A DNA stretch of 64,000 bases. It comes from Salinigranum marinum (GTDB lineage Archaea; Halobacteriota; Halobacteria; Halobacteriales; Haloferacaceae). The position numbers and the translations under genes are program-made. The notes below the pieces were generated by a model, which was not told the DNA's origin, ran no database searches, and was given only the letters and a program-made list of their open reading frames with translations. The DNA lies in assembly GCF_024228675.1 (NCBI RefSeq), contig NZ_CP100461.1:434001-498000 (forward strand), read 5' to 3'. Shown here one piece after another: positions 25,321 through 35,720 of this stretch (position 1 is the stretch's first letter; every line of letters begins with the position of its first letter).

Positions 25321-27918
25321 TCACTCCGCGTCTTCCTCGCCGAGCGCACGCGCCGCCCGCCGGTCCGCCGTCTCGATCCGCCGACCGGCGACGCGCCCCG
25401 CCGGCTGTGGCACCGCGTCCTCCTCGACGAGCGCCGCGATCGTCGCGAGAGTCTCGCGGAGTTCCCGGAGCGCCGTCTCGGTCGCCGCCCGGTCGCCGTC
25501 GACCGCCGCCGCGTTCGCGGCCTCGGCCTGGGCGACGGCCGTGTCGAACAACTGGCGGAGTCGCTCCGCGATCGACCCGACGATGACCGGCGCGTCGGCC
25601 GCGGGCGTGGCTGTCGGCGTCCGTGTCTCGGTCGCGGTCGGCGTGGCAGTCCGTGTCCCGGTCGCGGTCGACGTGGCAGTCCGTGTCCCGGTCGCGGTCG
25701 ACGTCGAGGTGTCGTCTGCGTCCTCGTCCTCCGCGTTCTCGCCTGTGGCGGTCTTCTCGCTCTCGTCGTCATCCGCCTCGGCCGTCCCGTCGCTCGGTGC
25801 CTCGGTCGGCGTCGACTCCGCCGCATCGTCACCCCGGGGTGTCGACTCCGCCGACTCCGATTCGCTCTGGTCGTCCTCCGGGTCCGCCGGGCGCGCACCG
25901 CCACGACGGAGCAGCCGCTCGACGGTCGCGCGGGTCTCGGTCAGGTAGTCGACGAGGAACCGAGTCACGCCGGCGACGCCCGTCCGGGCGTTCGCGACCT
26001 CGGCGGCCTCCTGGTTCGGACCGGGGTTGACGCGCTCGACGCTCGTCTCGCCCCGCTCGTCGGTCACCTCGACGACGTATCCGCCCGCGCGGTGGACGTA
26101 CACGCCGGCCCGCCCGTCGGACTCGGCCGGGCGCGCGTCGTACACTCGTCCCGCCCGGTCGTCGTCGACGCGGACGCGGCGCGCGCCGCCGCGGTCGGTC
26201 GCGTCGACCGCCAGTTTCACCGCGTCCTCGTTCGGGACGAGTCCGATACGGCCGTCGCTTCCGAGGCGGGCGGGCCTCGTGCCGCCCTCGGGGGCGTCGG
26301 GTGTCGGCTCCCCGGTCGTGGCGGTCGCCGTCGCGGCCTCGGTGGTGGTCGACGCCTCGCCGCCCGCGTCTCCCACCTGGATCCGCTGTGCGTACGGCGC
26401 GTACCCCGGGCCGTTGACTGTGAGCGTGTGCTCGCCGGGGTCGACGTCGACGAAGGCGACGGTCCCGCCGAACGTCGGAACCGCGACCGGATCCGAGGCG
26501 AGTTGGGCCACCAGTTCGACCGGCGGCGCGCTCAGCGTCACCCCGTCCTCGACGCCGTCGGCCGGGGCGACCGTCTGAACCTGCCCGACGACGGTCTCGC
26601 CACGGTCGCCGGGAGCGAGGCCGAACCGCTCGGCGATCGCCGCACGGTGGTCGTCGTCGGTCACGTCCGCGAGCGGGTCGTCGTACCGCGGCTGGTCCCA
26701 CGGCGTCGACGTCGTCGTGATGTGCGACGAGATCGCGTCCTCGGCGAACTGCGGAACGAGAAACTCGAAACTCAACTGCGGTCCGGTGAACGCCGCGATC
26801 TCCTCGAGTTCCGCGGTCGGGACGAGCGCGTACGTCTCGTCGACCGCCGCGTCTCCGTCGCCCCCATCGTCGCGGCCGTCGGGACCGAACACCGGCCCCG
26901 GTTCGCGGAGCGGCAACCCCGTCGGCGGCCGGGCGAGGTCGGTGAACGACCGGACCGTCAGCTCCGCGGGAACGAGGTCGGCCGCCGAGACGTTGGGGAG
27001 TTCGGGGTGGTCCGTGACGGGCGCACCGTCGAGTTCGGGGACGACGTACGGGAGGCGGAGCCCCTCGTCGCGCGGGAGCCCGTAGGCGAAGGGGATCGCG
27101 GCCTCGTCCGTCAGCGTCGAGAGCACGCCGTTCGTCACGTCGGCCGAGAGGCCGTCGATCGAGACGCGCTGGAACGTGTCGCGCTGGTCGTTCACGCCGA
27201 GCGCCGACGAGTGTGAGCCGACCTCGCTGATGACCGCCGGCGCCCGCGGCGGGTCGAGGAACTCGTTGTTCGGCACCGTCCGCGAGTGGGCGCTCGCCGC
27301 GTACAACGCCGGTTCCTCGATGTCGCGGTCGACGAACACCTGCAGGAGCTCCCAGTCGTGCCAGTGGAAGTTGACGGAGAACTGGTCGAACGCCGAGTAG
27401 ACCCAGTACTGGACGACGGCGAGGCGATCGGTGTACGTGAGGACGTGGTAGAACACGGTCGGGTCGGGCGCGGGCGTGTCCGACCCGGCTTTCGCCGCGG
27501 CGTAGCCGTCGAGCGCGTCGAAGCCCCGCACGACCGTCTCGCCGTCGACTTCGCTGGTGTACGGGCGAGGATCCGTCGGGAACCACCGTTCGCGCCGGCC
27601 GAAGTAGAAGGTCGGGGCGAACGCCTCGGCGAGCCGTCGCGCCTCGTCGCCCGCGACGGGGGTCGTCTCCGGCGGCGTCCCGTCGGGAGGCCGCGTGGTG
27701 TCCGTCGTAGGCCTGTCGGCGTCTCCGTCTCCATCCCCGTTGCCACCGAGGAGCGCGGCTCCGCCCGCGACGCCGACGCCCGCGAGGGCGGCCCCGCCGA
27801 GGAGCGCGCGGCGACTGAGCGGGAGACCCGCAGTCGCGGCCGTCTCTGTGTCGCCGTCCGCCGGCTCTTCGTCGCGCCCGGGACCGTCGACACCGCCGCC
27901 ACCGCCGTCGGGGACCAT
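25321..27918 (-). CDS. large Tat-exported protein with an HDWE-motif domain (Vps62/NLP-like)
   Basis: 865 residues. A Tat signal is at about 33-60 (SRRALLGGAALAGVGVAGGAALL). An N-terminal domain follows with FYFGRRERWFPTDPRPY and, near residue 165, a run ending WHDWELLQVFVD; this resembles the core of Vps62-like and NLP-like proteins, whose HxHDWE motif binds metal. The centre has a PEGA-like segment (VDVDPGEHTLTVNGPGYAPY). The C-terminal third has an acidic, Thr-rich low-complexity linker with tandem repeats, and a helical end. It is probably exported and attached to the outside of the cell. The substrate is unknown. Confidence 0.72.
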   Translation of the reverse strand: MVPDGGGGGVDGPGRDEEPADGDTETAATAGLPLSRRALLGGAALAGVGVAGGAALLGGNGDGDGDADRPTTDTTRPPDGTPPETTPVAGDEARRLAEAFAPTFYFGRRERWFPTDPRPYTSEVDGETVVRGFDALDGYAAAKAGSDTPAPDPTVFYHVLTYTDRLAVVQYWVYSAFDQFSVNFHWHDWELLQVFVDRDIEEPALYAASAHSRTVPNNEFLDPPRAPAVISEVGSHSSALGVNDQRDTFQRVSIDGLSADVTNGVLSTLTDEAAIPFAYGLPRDEGLRLPYVVPELDGAPVTDHPELPNVSAADLVPAELTVRSFTDLARPPTGLPLREPGPVFGPDGRDDGGDGDAAVDETYALVPTAELEEIAAFTGPQLSFEFLVPQFAEDAISSHITTTSTPWDQPRYDDPLADVTDDDHRAAIAERFGLAPGDRGETVVGQVQTVAPADGVEDGVTLSAPPVELVAQLASDPVAVPTFGGTVAFVDVDPGEHTLTVNGPGYAPYAQRIQVGDAGGEASTTTEAATATATTGEPTPDAPEGGTRPARLGSDGRIGLVPNEDAVKLAVDATDRGGARRVRVDDDRAGRVYDARPAESDGRAGVYVHRAGGYVVEVTDERGETSVERVNPGPNQEAAEVANARTGVAGVTRFLVDYLTETRATVERLLRRGGARPADPEDDQSESESAESTPRGDDAAESTPTEAPSDGTAEADDDESEKTATGENAEDEDADDTSTSTATGTRTATSTATGTRTATPTATETRTPTATPAADAPVIVGSIAERLRQLFDTAVAQAEAANAAAVDGDRAATETALRELRETLATIAALVEEDAVPQPAGRVAGRRIETADRRAARALGEEDAE
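25621..25710 (-). repeat. three 30-bp tandem units inside the Thr-rich linker
   Basis: The unit CCGTGTCCCGGTCGCGGTCG plus ten bases occurs three times with few changes. It encodes a ten-residue Thr/Ala/Arg unit (TATGTRTAT-like) in the linker of the large exported protein. Such in-frame units can change in number by slippage or recombination. Confidence 0.75.
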
Positions 27919-28064
27919 CGTGTGCACCGTGGTCGGCGTCGGCCGGTAAGTCTCTGTTGGCTTCGATCGGGGGCGAGTCGGGCAGCCGGACTGCGGCGAA
28001 GCGACGCGTCGGCACCGCTCGGCGAAGCGACACGTAGTTACCGCTCGGCGGTGAGCACTCGGGT

Positions 28065-29579
<1,515 letters not shown>

Positions 29580-30233
29580 TCACTCGGCGTCGACGCCGGG
29601 AATCGGCTCGTCCGCCCGCCGGAAGAACGCGCGGTACACCGGACCTGCGAGGAGGAGCGCCGCGGCGAGGCCGGCGGCGACGACAACCCGGAGGTCGACC
29701 GTCCCGAGCGACGCGTCGGCGAGGGAGTCGAGCGACGTGCCGGCGAGCACGCCGGCGAGGGCCCACGGCAGTTCCCCGACGGTCGTGCCGACGACGAACG
29801 TCGGCAGCGACACTCCGGAGACGCCCGCGGCGGCCGAGACGACGTCCGACGGTGCAGGGAGGAGCCGCGAGCCGACCACGCTCCGGAGCCCGCCGGCCTC
29901 GCTCACGACGCGCTCGCCCGCGCCGGCGACCCACGACTCGCGGCCGAGGTGGCGGGCGACGACGAACGGCGGGACGCTCGTCAGCGTGATGAGCGCGAGC
30001 GCGTACGGTAGCCCCAGGACGCCGTAGCCGTAGCCGGCGGCGACGGCCAGGAGCGTCGTGGGCCAGGCGACGAGCGGGCGGAGGAGCGCCACTATCAACA
30101 GGGCCACGCCGAACCGGAGCGGGTCGGCGGCGAGCCACGCCAGCCGGGCGAGCGTCGCCCGCGGCGCGACGAGCGCCGCCGCGACGACGACGGCGAGGAC
30201 CCCGCCCCCGACCAACAGGCGCGACCGTGGCAT
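29580..30233 (-). CDS. TVP38/TMEM64 (VTT domain, DedA-like) membrane protein
   Basis: 217 residues with five or six hydrophobic segments. The VTT/SNARE-associated pattern is seen in RPLVAWPTTLLAVAAGYGYGVLG (near 52-74) and in GSRLLPAPSDVVSAAAGVSGVSLPTFVVGTTVGELPWA (120-157), the re-entrant loop region with a conserved Arg and Pro. Such proteins move lipids or small solutes across membranes. The stop codon directly abuts the gpmI stop. Confidence 0.82.
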   Translation of the reverse strand: MPRSRLLVGGGVLAVVVAAALVAPRATLARLAWLAADPLRFGVALLIVALLRPLVAWPTTLLAVAAGYGYGVLGLPYALALITLTSVPPFVVARHLGRESWVAGAGERVVSEAGGLRSVVGSRLLPAPSDVVSAAAGVSGVSLPTFVVGTTVGELPWALAGVLAGTSLDSLADASLGTVDLRVVVAAGLAAALLLAGPVYRAFFRRADEPIPGVDAE

Positions 30234-30422
30234 ACGCGACGTGTCCCGACGGGAGGGTATACGCTTTGTGCTCGTTCCTCCTCGCCTGGACCCGACCACG
30301 AACCTACCTCGCTCTCGACGCGAACGCACACGCGCCGTCGCGGTCGCCAGGCAGTGTCAACGATCGACTGACACGTATATGTCCCTCGGCGTCGTATTAC
30401 TGTCGATCCGAGAGGTGATCTC

Positions 30423-30521
30423 ATGACACAACGCAGGACCGAGCGTCGATCGTCGAGGCGTGTACGGCCGTCTCGGACCCGTTCGAGGTGGGTCACCGTG
30501 AGAGCCGGGCCGATGTCGTGA
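30423..30521 (+). CDS. possible 32-residue basic leader peptide upstream of a membrane protein gene
   Basis: ATG at 30423 opens a 32-residue frame (MTQRRTERRSSRRVRPSRTR...) with some 13 Arg, very unlike the acidic proteins around it. Its stop TGA overlaps a GTG at 30518 (GTGA), the form used for coupled starts in this window. This suggests a leader peptide or simply a chance frame; no homology is recognised. Confidence 0.3.
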   Translation: MTQRRTERRSSRRVRPSRTRSRWVTVRAGPMS

Positions 30522-32029
30522 CCGCGGAGTCGCGGACCGACACGGACAGCGAGATCGACGTGGGGACGCCGGCTTGGTCGGTGCCACCGGAGGACTCACA
30601 GCAGTCGAGTGACTCGACCGGGGAGGACCGTCGCACGCGACCGACCGGGCGGTGGCACGACGTGCTGTTGCTCCGGGTGGTCGTCCTCGTCGCCGTGCTC
30701 GGGGTACTCCTCGCGGCGTTCGGGATCGTCACGGAACTGACCGCGTCGGTTCCGGTCATCGTCCTGGCAGTCGGTGTCGCGGGCGGTATCGCCGGCGGGG
30801 CGCTGTCCCGTCTCACCCCTCGGCCACGACGGCCGACACAGCCGTGGTCCACGCCGGCGGTCGCGTTCGTCACCGGGCTGGTCGCGGCGGGCGGTGTCAC
30901 GGCGGTGCTCCTCGTGGCGGGGTCGCTCCCGTCGCTCGTCGCCGTCGGCCTCGTCACCGGCGCGCTCACGGCGGTGTTGATTCACCCGCCGGCGTACCGC
31001 TGGGAATCCGTGGCCGGCGAGCAGTACTCGGCGATCGACGCGTACCGTCGCGTCGTCGAGCGCCACGAGCGACGACTGAACGAGGCGGTCGCGGACCGAA
31101 CCGCGTCGGACGGCTCCGGTGCCGATCTGCCGGCGATCGAACGGCAGGCTCGAAAGGGGAGACGAGCGATCGAGGCGAGTAAGGCGAGCCTCGCGGTCGC
31201 GGAGAAGGCGGTCGACGAGCGTCGCACGAACGACTTCCTCCAGCACTACTATACGGCGAAGCGACAGTTCATCCCGCTCCGGCTGACGATCGCCGCGCTG
31301 GAGGCGGGACCCGGCAGTTCCGAGCCACAACTGGAAGTCAGTCTCACCGTGTCGGACGGCCCGACCACCCTCACCCACACGTCCGGACGCGGGGGAAAGA
31401 CCGAAGCGGCGTGGTTGCTGACGCAGTGCAACCGCCTCCTGAACCTCGCGGAGAGCCGACTGGGGGCGCGCGAGGTCGCGTACGTTCGACGGCTCCTGAC
31501 CACGACGGACGGCCGTGTGAAACCCGACGTTGACGAGAGCGCGGTCATGGAGGCGGCGATGGTTCTCCAGGACGCGTACCGTCGACGAGGACAGCGGCTT
31601 CGGACCCTCTCGCGGCTGCTGCGCGTCGGCATCCTCACCGGCGTCGTCGGCCTCGTCGTCCTGTTGTCGGTCGTTCCGATCCCTGCGGTGGCGGCGTCGA
31701 TTCCGCAGGTCGCCCTGTTCGGCCTGTTCGGGGCGACGACGAGCACGATCCTCTCCCTACGGGCGGTCTCGACACGGATCGACACCGATCCGTCGCTCCC
31801 CGACCCGAGCATCGATCTCGAGATGACGATCGCCCGCCTGCTGTTCGGGGTGATCGCGGCGATCGCGCTCTACGTCATGCTCGTCGGTGGCGTCCTCAAC
31901 CCGGCGCTCGTCACCGAGAGCGGCGGCGGTGGGCTCGTCCTGGCGGTCGCGTTCGCCGCCGGGTTCTCGGAACGGCTGCTGGTGAACGCGACCGAGCGGT
32001 TCGTCGACACGGTCGGGGACGGCGACTGA
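30488..32029 (+). CDS. large membrane protein with cytoplasmic helical domain, unknown function
   Basis: 513 residues from the first GTG; a second GTG at 30518, overlapping the stop of a tiny upstream frame, may be the real start (503 residues). The first 55 residues are acidic and polar. Four hydrophobic segments lie between about 58 and 165. A long helical soluble domain follows at 170-375 (many Arg/Ala, RRVVERHERRLNEAV, KASLAVAEKAVDERR). Then come three more hydrophobic segments, ending GFSERLLVNATERF. The layout suggests a membrane sensor or scaffold. The function is not recognised. Confidence 0.72.
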   Translation: MGHRESRADVVTAESRTDTDSEIDVGTPAWSVPPEDSQQSSDSTGEDRRTRPTGRWHDVLLLRVVVLVAVLGVLLAAFGIVTELTASVPVIVLAVGVAGGIAGGALSRLTPRPRRPTQPWSTPAVAFVTGLVAAGGVTAVLLVAGSLPSLVAVGLVTGALTAVLIHPPAYRWESVAGEQYSAIDAYRRVVERHERRLNEAVADRTASDGSGADLPAIERQARKGRRAIEASKASLAVAEKAVDERRTNDFLQHYYTAKRQFIPLRLTIAALEAGPGSSEPQLEVSLTVSDGPTTLTHTSGRGGKTEAAWLLTQCNRLLNLAESRLGAREVAYVRRLLTTTDGRVKPDVDESAVMEAAMVLQDAYRRRGQRLRTLSRLLRVGILTGVVGLVVLLSVVPIPAVAASIPQVALFGLFGATTSTILSLRAVSTRIDTDPSLPDPSIDLEMTIARLLFGVIAAIALYVMLVGGVLNPALVTESGGGGLVLAVAFAAGFSERLLVNATERFVDTVGDGD

Positions 32030-32087
32030 CCCGAGCGGCTCTCGTCGCAAACACCGGCCGGACGCCGCGTCCCCGGGGAGAGCGCGG

Positions 32088-32096
32088 AACGCTTAT
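32088..32096 (+). promoter_or_regulatory. TATA-like promoter of the DUF5830 gene
   Basis: CGCTTATTC lies about 30 bases before the GTG start, supporting initiation at that GTG on a short or absent leader. Confidence 0.45.
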
Positions 32097-32121
32097 TCCC
32101 GCGACCGAAGAACGCCGAGAC

Positions 32122-32487
32122 GTGACCGAGCGCTCCGACCGGGTCGAACTCGCGCTCGACCTGCTCGCCCACCTCGAAACCGACGAACTTCCCCTCGCGG
32201 ACGTCGTCGACCGCATCGAGACGGTCACGACCGACCCCTCGCTCACTCGCGAGATCCTCGACAGGGCGGAGATGAGAGGCATCATCGACCGCGAGGGAGC
32301 GCGCGTCCGGACGCGACGCGGCGGCACGTTCGTCCGCTTCGACAGCCAGGTCGTCGTCAGAGAGGGAGAGTTCGAGTGTCGTCGCTGCGGGGCCGGGCTG
32401 TCGACCGGCCACTTCGTCCGGTTCGACGCGGGCGAACTCGGGCCGTTCGGCTCCTCGTGTGTGCGGAAGGTACTCGGCCGCGACTGA
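32122..32487 (+). CDS. DUF5830 family protein (HTH plus zinc ribbon)
   Basis: A 121-residue protein with a GTG start. The N-terminal 55 residues are helical (RVELALDLLAHLETDELPLADVVDRIETV) and look like a winged helix. The C-terminal part has CRRCGAGLSTGHFVRFDAGE followed by FGSSCVRKV, a zinc-ribbon-like set of three cysteines and a His. I recognise it as haloarchaeal DUF5830. The role is unknown, possibly nucleic-acid binding. Confidence 0.78.
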   Translation: MTERSDRVELALDLLAHLETDELPLADVVDRIETVTTDPSLTREILDRAEMRGIIDREGARVRTRRGGTFVRFDSQVVVREGEFECRRCGAGLSTGHFVRFDAGELGPFGSSCVRKVLGRD

Positions 32488-32491
32488 CGAC

Positions 32492-33742
32492 TCAGAGGCG
32501 ATTGCGGAGTTCGACGATGAGCCGTTCGATAAGCTCCTCCTGCCGGGCGATGCGCTCGTTCTGCGCCTCGACGCTCTCGCGGAGCGCCTCGACCTCGGCG
32601 GCCAGCGCCGCGAGTTCGTCGTCTCGCGCCCCCGGATCGGCGCTCGACCGGCTCTCGCCATCGTCCTGTGGACCGAGCAGGTCGCCGGTCTCGATGGTGT
32701 CGAGCCCGCTGGTCCGCTCGTCGTCGTCCCGATCCGCTTCCGACTCTCCCGCCGACTCGGCGGTCCGGGTCGATCCGTCGGTCTCCCCGTCCGTCGGCTC
32801 CGCCGCCGTCGTGCCCGCCCTTTCGGCGGCCTCCCCCTCGTCAGGGGTCGTCTCGGACGGTGCGGTCGCGCCGGTGGCGTTGGCCGCGTCGGCGGTCAGT
32901 GGCTCCCCGTCGGTGTCACCTCCGGCCGACGGCGTGGGGGCCGCGTCGACCGCCTCGCGCTCGCGTTCGTCGGTATCGGCGTCTTCGTCGTTCCTGGTCG
33001 CGTTCGCCGGCTGTTCGGCGAGTTCACCGGGGTTGACCGACAGCGGCGTCGGCCCGTCGCCGAACGACACCGTCGACGAGCGGGGTTCGTCCGCGGCGTC
33101 GGCGTCGGGCGCGAACCGTTCGCGGAGTTCGGCGACGCTGTCGACGCCGTGGTGGGCGAGGACGACCTCGGTCAGGCGCTCGCGGACCTCCCGTGCCCGC
33201 TCGTTCGGCGCTTTGAACCGCTCTTGCCGCCCGGCGAGCGTGAGGACGACCGTCGTGGCGACGCTTCCCTCCTCGAACGCGAGGTCGGTGACGTCGTCGT
33301 AGTGGAACTCCTCGAACTCCTCGTCCCACACCGCGTTGCCGATGTGTTTCACGAGGCGGTCGCTCGTGATGACGAGCGTGAGTTCCGAGAAGCGGAACGT
33401 CTCCTTGATCGTCTCGCCGGGGTCCGTGACGCCCACGGCGTTGAGCGTTCCCGCGAGCACCGGGTGCAGCGCCCTGTCGACCGTCTTCGAGGGGACCGTC
33501 ATGGTCCGTTCGCCGTCGAGCCCGTAGTCCAGCGTCACCGTGGACTTGCGACGCCCCGGCGAGACGGTGATCCGCTCGGCACCGTGGGGGTACTCCTCGA
33601 CCGACTCGTCGGAGAGGAGTTTGTCGGCGTGGTAGAGGATCGTCCGCGTCGGCGTGACGAACAGGGCGTCGTCGCCGAGATCGACGCGGGCGGCGACCCC
33701 TTCATCGCCGAGCGCCGACTGGACGATGTCCGGGCGTGTCAT
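32492..33742 (-). CDS. haloarchaeal protein with PH-like N-terminus and coiled-coil end
   Basis: 416 residues. Residues 1-205 fold as two similar beta-rich halves (ARVDLGDDALFVTPTRTILYHADKLL; LTLVITSDRLVKHIGNAVWDEEFEEF), like the PH/bPH-type domains of haloarchaeal DUF7115-like proteins. Residues 210-370 are acidic and disordered. The last 45 residues form a coiled coil (LAALAAEVEALRESVEAQNE) that should oligomerise the protein. ATG chosen because the TATA-like GCATAAATCC (33766-33775) lies about 28 bases upstream. The function is unknown. Confidence 0.72.
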   Translation of the reverse strand: MTRPDIVQSALGDEGVAARVDLGDDALFVTPTRTILYHADKLLSDESVEEYPHGAERITVSPGRRKSTVTLDYGLDGERTMTVPSKTVDRALHPVLAGTLNAVGVTDPGETIKETFRFSELTLVITSDRLVKHIGNAVWDEEFEEFHYDDVTDLAFEEGSVATTVVLTLAGRQERFKAPNERAREVRERLTEVVLAHHGVDSVAELRERFAPDADAADEPRSSTVSFGDGPTPLSVNPGELAEQPANATRNDEDADTDEREREAVDAAPTPSAGGDTDGEPLTADAANATGATAPSETTPDEGEAAERAGTTAAEPTDGETDGSTRTAESAGESEADRDDDERTSGLDTIETGDLLGPQDDGESRSSADPGARDDELAALAAEVEALRESVEAQNERIARQEELIERLIVELRNRL

Positions 33743-33765
33743 GGTTTCCACGTCCCGGTCGGTCG

Positions 33766-33775
33766 GCATAAATCC
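33766..33775 (-). promoter_or_regulatory. TATA-like promoter for the PH-like/coiled-coil gene
   Basis: The minus strand reads GGATTTATGC, centred about 28 bases before the ATG at 33742. Confidence 0.5.
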
Positions 33776-34021
33776 GTGGGTGGGGGTATCAAAAGGCGAG
33801 GCCCGCAGGAACACCGCCGTCAGACGCTCGTCCGCCGTTCGCACGCCGGTCGGTCGCGACCGGCCGCGCCGACTCGTCGCGCGACGCCGCGCCGGTGCCG
33901 GGGGAGTGCGATCACATCCGATCGACGGCGATGGCGGGTCCCCACACGCCGCATGATGGCATACGACTCGCCCGACGAGGATAGGAAGGTTGAAGGGCAG
34001 GACCGCAGTACGGCAGAGTGA

Positions 34022-34173
34022 GGCCGGGTGGCTTAGCTGGACATAGCGCCGCACTCATAGGGTTCTGAGATTCGGTGCGGTACCGCCTTGGAAGCCTCCG
34101 TCACCCCACGGGGCCTGCCGAGCCTCGGACCTGGGCCATGCGGAGATCGCGGGTTCGGAGCCCGCCCCGGCCA
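34022..34173 (+). tRNA. elongator tRNA-Met (CAU) with a 78-nt archaeal intron
   Basis: Exon 1 is 34022-34059: acceptor GGCCGGG, D arm, anticodon-stem strand CCGCA, loop start CTCATA with anticodon CAT at 34056-34058. Exon 2 is 34138-34173: stem strand TGCGG, T arm GCGGG-TTCGGAG-CCCGC, acceptor CCCGGCC and discriminator A. All stems pair. The intron (34060-34137) sits between positions 37 and 38, the usual archaeal place, and would be removed by the splicing endonuclease at a bulge-helix-bulge. CCA is not encoded. Haloarchaeal elongator tRNA-Met genes are known to carry introns of about this size. The exact splice points may shift by a base. Confidence 0.9.
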
Positions 34174-34520
34174 TGTTCTCGGACGAGTCCTCGCGTCAGC
34201 GAGTAACGAGTCTCCACGGACCGGCCGTGACGCGGGCGGAGAACCCGGAACGGTCGCCGCGAGCGTCACCGAGCGGTGAGTCGGCGGAGACGGACGGAAG
34301 CGACGGACCGAGAGTGGTCGCCAGGGCGGTGGGACCACGATCCTCCCCAGCCGACTCGCCCACTCGCTCCCGCCGGTCGCTCGATCGCTCGTCCCTCACG
34401 CGCCGCTCACTCCGTTCGCTTCCGCGCGCCACCGCATCGCGGCGTCTGTCGGGCAAAGGGAGCGGACGCGAGCGAACGGCGACCGGAGCGCCGTGCGAAC
34501 CCGTTCGCGAGGTCGGTCGG
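34174..34520. other. gene-free region after tRNA-Met with a dispersed repeat
   Basis: About 350 bases between the tRNA and the end of the ABC permease gene. No gene is convincing. It contains repeat copy C. Confidence 0.55.
34322..34415 (-). repeat. dispersed intergenic repeat, copy C
   Basis: Read on the minus strand: TGAGGGACGAGCG, GAGCGACCGGCGGGAGCGAG, GGGCGAGTCGGCTGGGGAGG, CGTGGTCC and CCCTGGCGACC. Copy A near 1 kb has the same blocks with shorter spacers. TCGGCTGGGGAGG and CCCTGGCGACC are identical in both. Confidence 0.65.
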
Positions 34521-35720
34521 TCAGCTCCCCCGCAACGCCTGCACGGGGTCGAGCGTCGCGGCCTTCCACGCGGGGTACGCCCCGCTCAGGAGGCTGGAGC
34601 CGACGCCGAAGGCGAAGCCGGCGGCGAGGTAGAAGACGCTGAGCGTGTCGAACGCCAGCGGGTCGCCGAGAAAGAGGCTGTTGACGCCGGCACCGATGAG
34701 GAAGCTCACGACGACGCCGACGGTCCCGCCGGCGAGGCCGAGGATGCCTGCCTCCGTCAGCAGGATGCGGAGGACGGCGCGCTTCTCGAACCCGACTGCC
34801 CTGAGCACGCCGATCTCCTCGCGGCGTTCGACGGTCGACATGAGCATCACGTTGAGGATGCTCGTGCCGGCGACGACGAGCGAGACCGCGCCGATCCCCA
34901 CGAGGAAGAGGTTGAGCTGGAAGAACAGCTGGTTGATCTGGTCGGCGAGTTGGCCGAACTCGAAGATCTGGACGCGCTGTTGCCGGCCGTTCATCGCCGT
35001 TCGGATGTCCATCGCCGTCCGATTGGCCTCGGCGGTCGACTCAGACAGCACGACCACCTGCGCGTACGTGTTCTCGTCGAACCGGTCCGGCGGCAAAAGC
35101 ACCGCGTTGTCCGGGTTGACGATGACGGCCTGGCCCGTCTCGTCGAGCACCGCCACGACGCGGAACGTCTGCCCGTCGACCGTCAGTGCTTCACCGGCGC
35201 GGATCCCCTCGTCGGCCGCGAGTTGACTCCCGACGACAGCCCCGTCGCGCCACTGGTCCGGGATGAACCCCTGCCGGACATCGTACAGGGAGTTCGGATC
35301 GGCGAGGCCGTACACCGTTCGGTTCTGGGTCTCCCCGCGGAAGGTCACCTCCCGGCTGTCGCGTTTGACCGCGACGAGTTCGGTCCCGCCCGCCGCTCGT
35401 TGGATCTCGCGCAACTGCGTCTCGGTGAAGTTGTCCCGCCCCAGGTCCTCGCCGGGGGCGACCGCCACGTCGTTGCCGATCTGTCCGATGTTCTCCATCT
35501 GCGAGCGCTGGAACGCGGAGCCGAACATCCCGAGCGAGGCGATGGCGATGACGCCAATGGCGATCCCGAGCGCCGCGAGCACCGAGCGCGTCTTCGTCCG
35601 CGTGAGGTTGCGTGCGGCCAGCGCGAGGACGGGAAAGCGGTCCACGAGCGTCGCGCCCGGCGCGTCCTCGGGGCGGTCCGGCCCCGACGGAGCGCGCCAC
35701 GACGGGCCGTCACGAGACAT
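34521..35720 (-). CDS. MacB/FtsX-type ABC transporter permease
   Basis: 399 residues. An N-terminal membrane helix (RSVLAALGIAIGVIAIASLGMFG, near 44-66) is followed by a large extracellular MacB periplasmic-core-like domain (70-260). Three C-terminal membrane helices carry the FtsX domain (FLVGIGAVSLVVAGTSILNVML and VERREEIGVLRAVGFEKRAVL). FtsX/MacB permeases do not carry small solutes through a channel. They use ATP to drive changes in their outer domain, for lipoprotein release, peptide export or signalling. The gene overlaps the ATPase gene by 11 bases and is the last of three. Confidence 0.9.
   Translation of the reverse strand: MSRDGPSWRAPSGPDRPEDAPGATLVDRFPVLALAARNLTRTKTRSVLAALGIAIGVIAIASLGMFGSAFQRSQMENIGQIGNDVAVAPGEDLGRDNFTETQLREIQRAAGGTELVAVKRDSREVTFRGETQNRTVYGLADPNSLYDVRQGFIPDQWRDGAVVGSQLAADEGIRAGEALTVDGQTFRVVAVLDETGQAVIVNPDNAVLLPPDRFDENTYAQVVVLSESTAEANRTAMDIRTAMNGRQQRVQIFEFGQLADQINQLFFQLNLFLVGIGAVSLVVAGTSILNVMLMSTVERREEIGVLRAVGFEKRAVLRILLTEAGILGLAGGTVGVVVSFLIGAGVNSLFLGDPLAFDTLSVFYLAAGFAFGVGSSLLSGAYPAWKAATLDPVQALRGS

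Noticed and set aside
25621-25710. Short tandem units checked as a CRISPR array
   Set aside because: The units are contiguous, in frame, with no spacers, and encode a Thr-rich linker. No CRISPR array or cas gene is present in the window.
25288-27216. 642-residue open frame opposite the large Tat-exported protein
   Set aside because: Antisense shadow of a gene with a clear signal peptide and motifs; composition is Arg/Gly/Val rich and repetitive.
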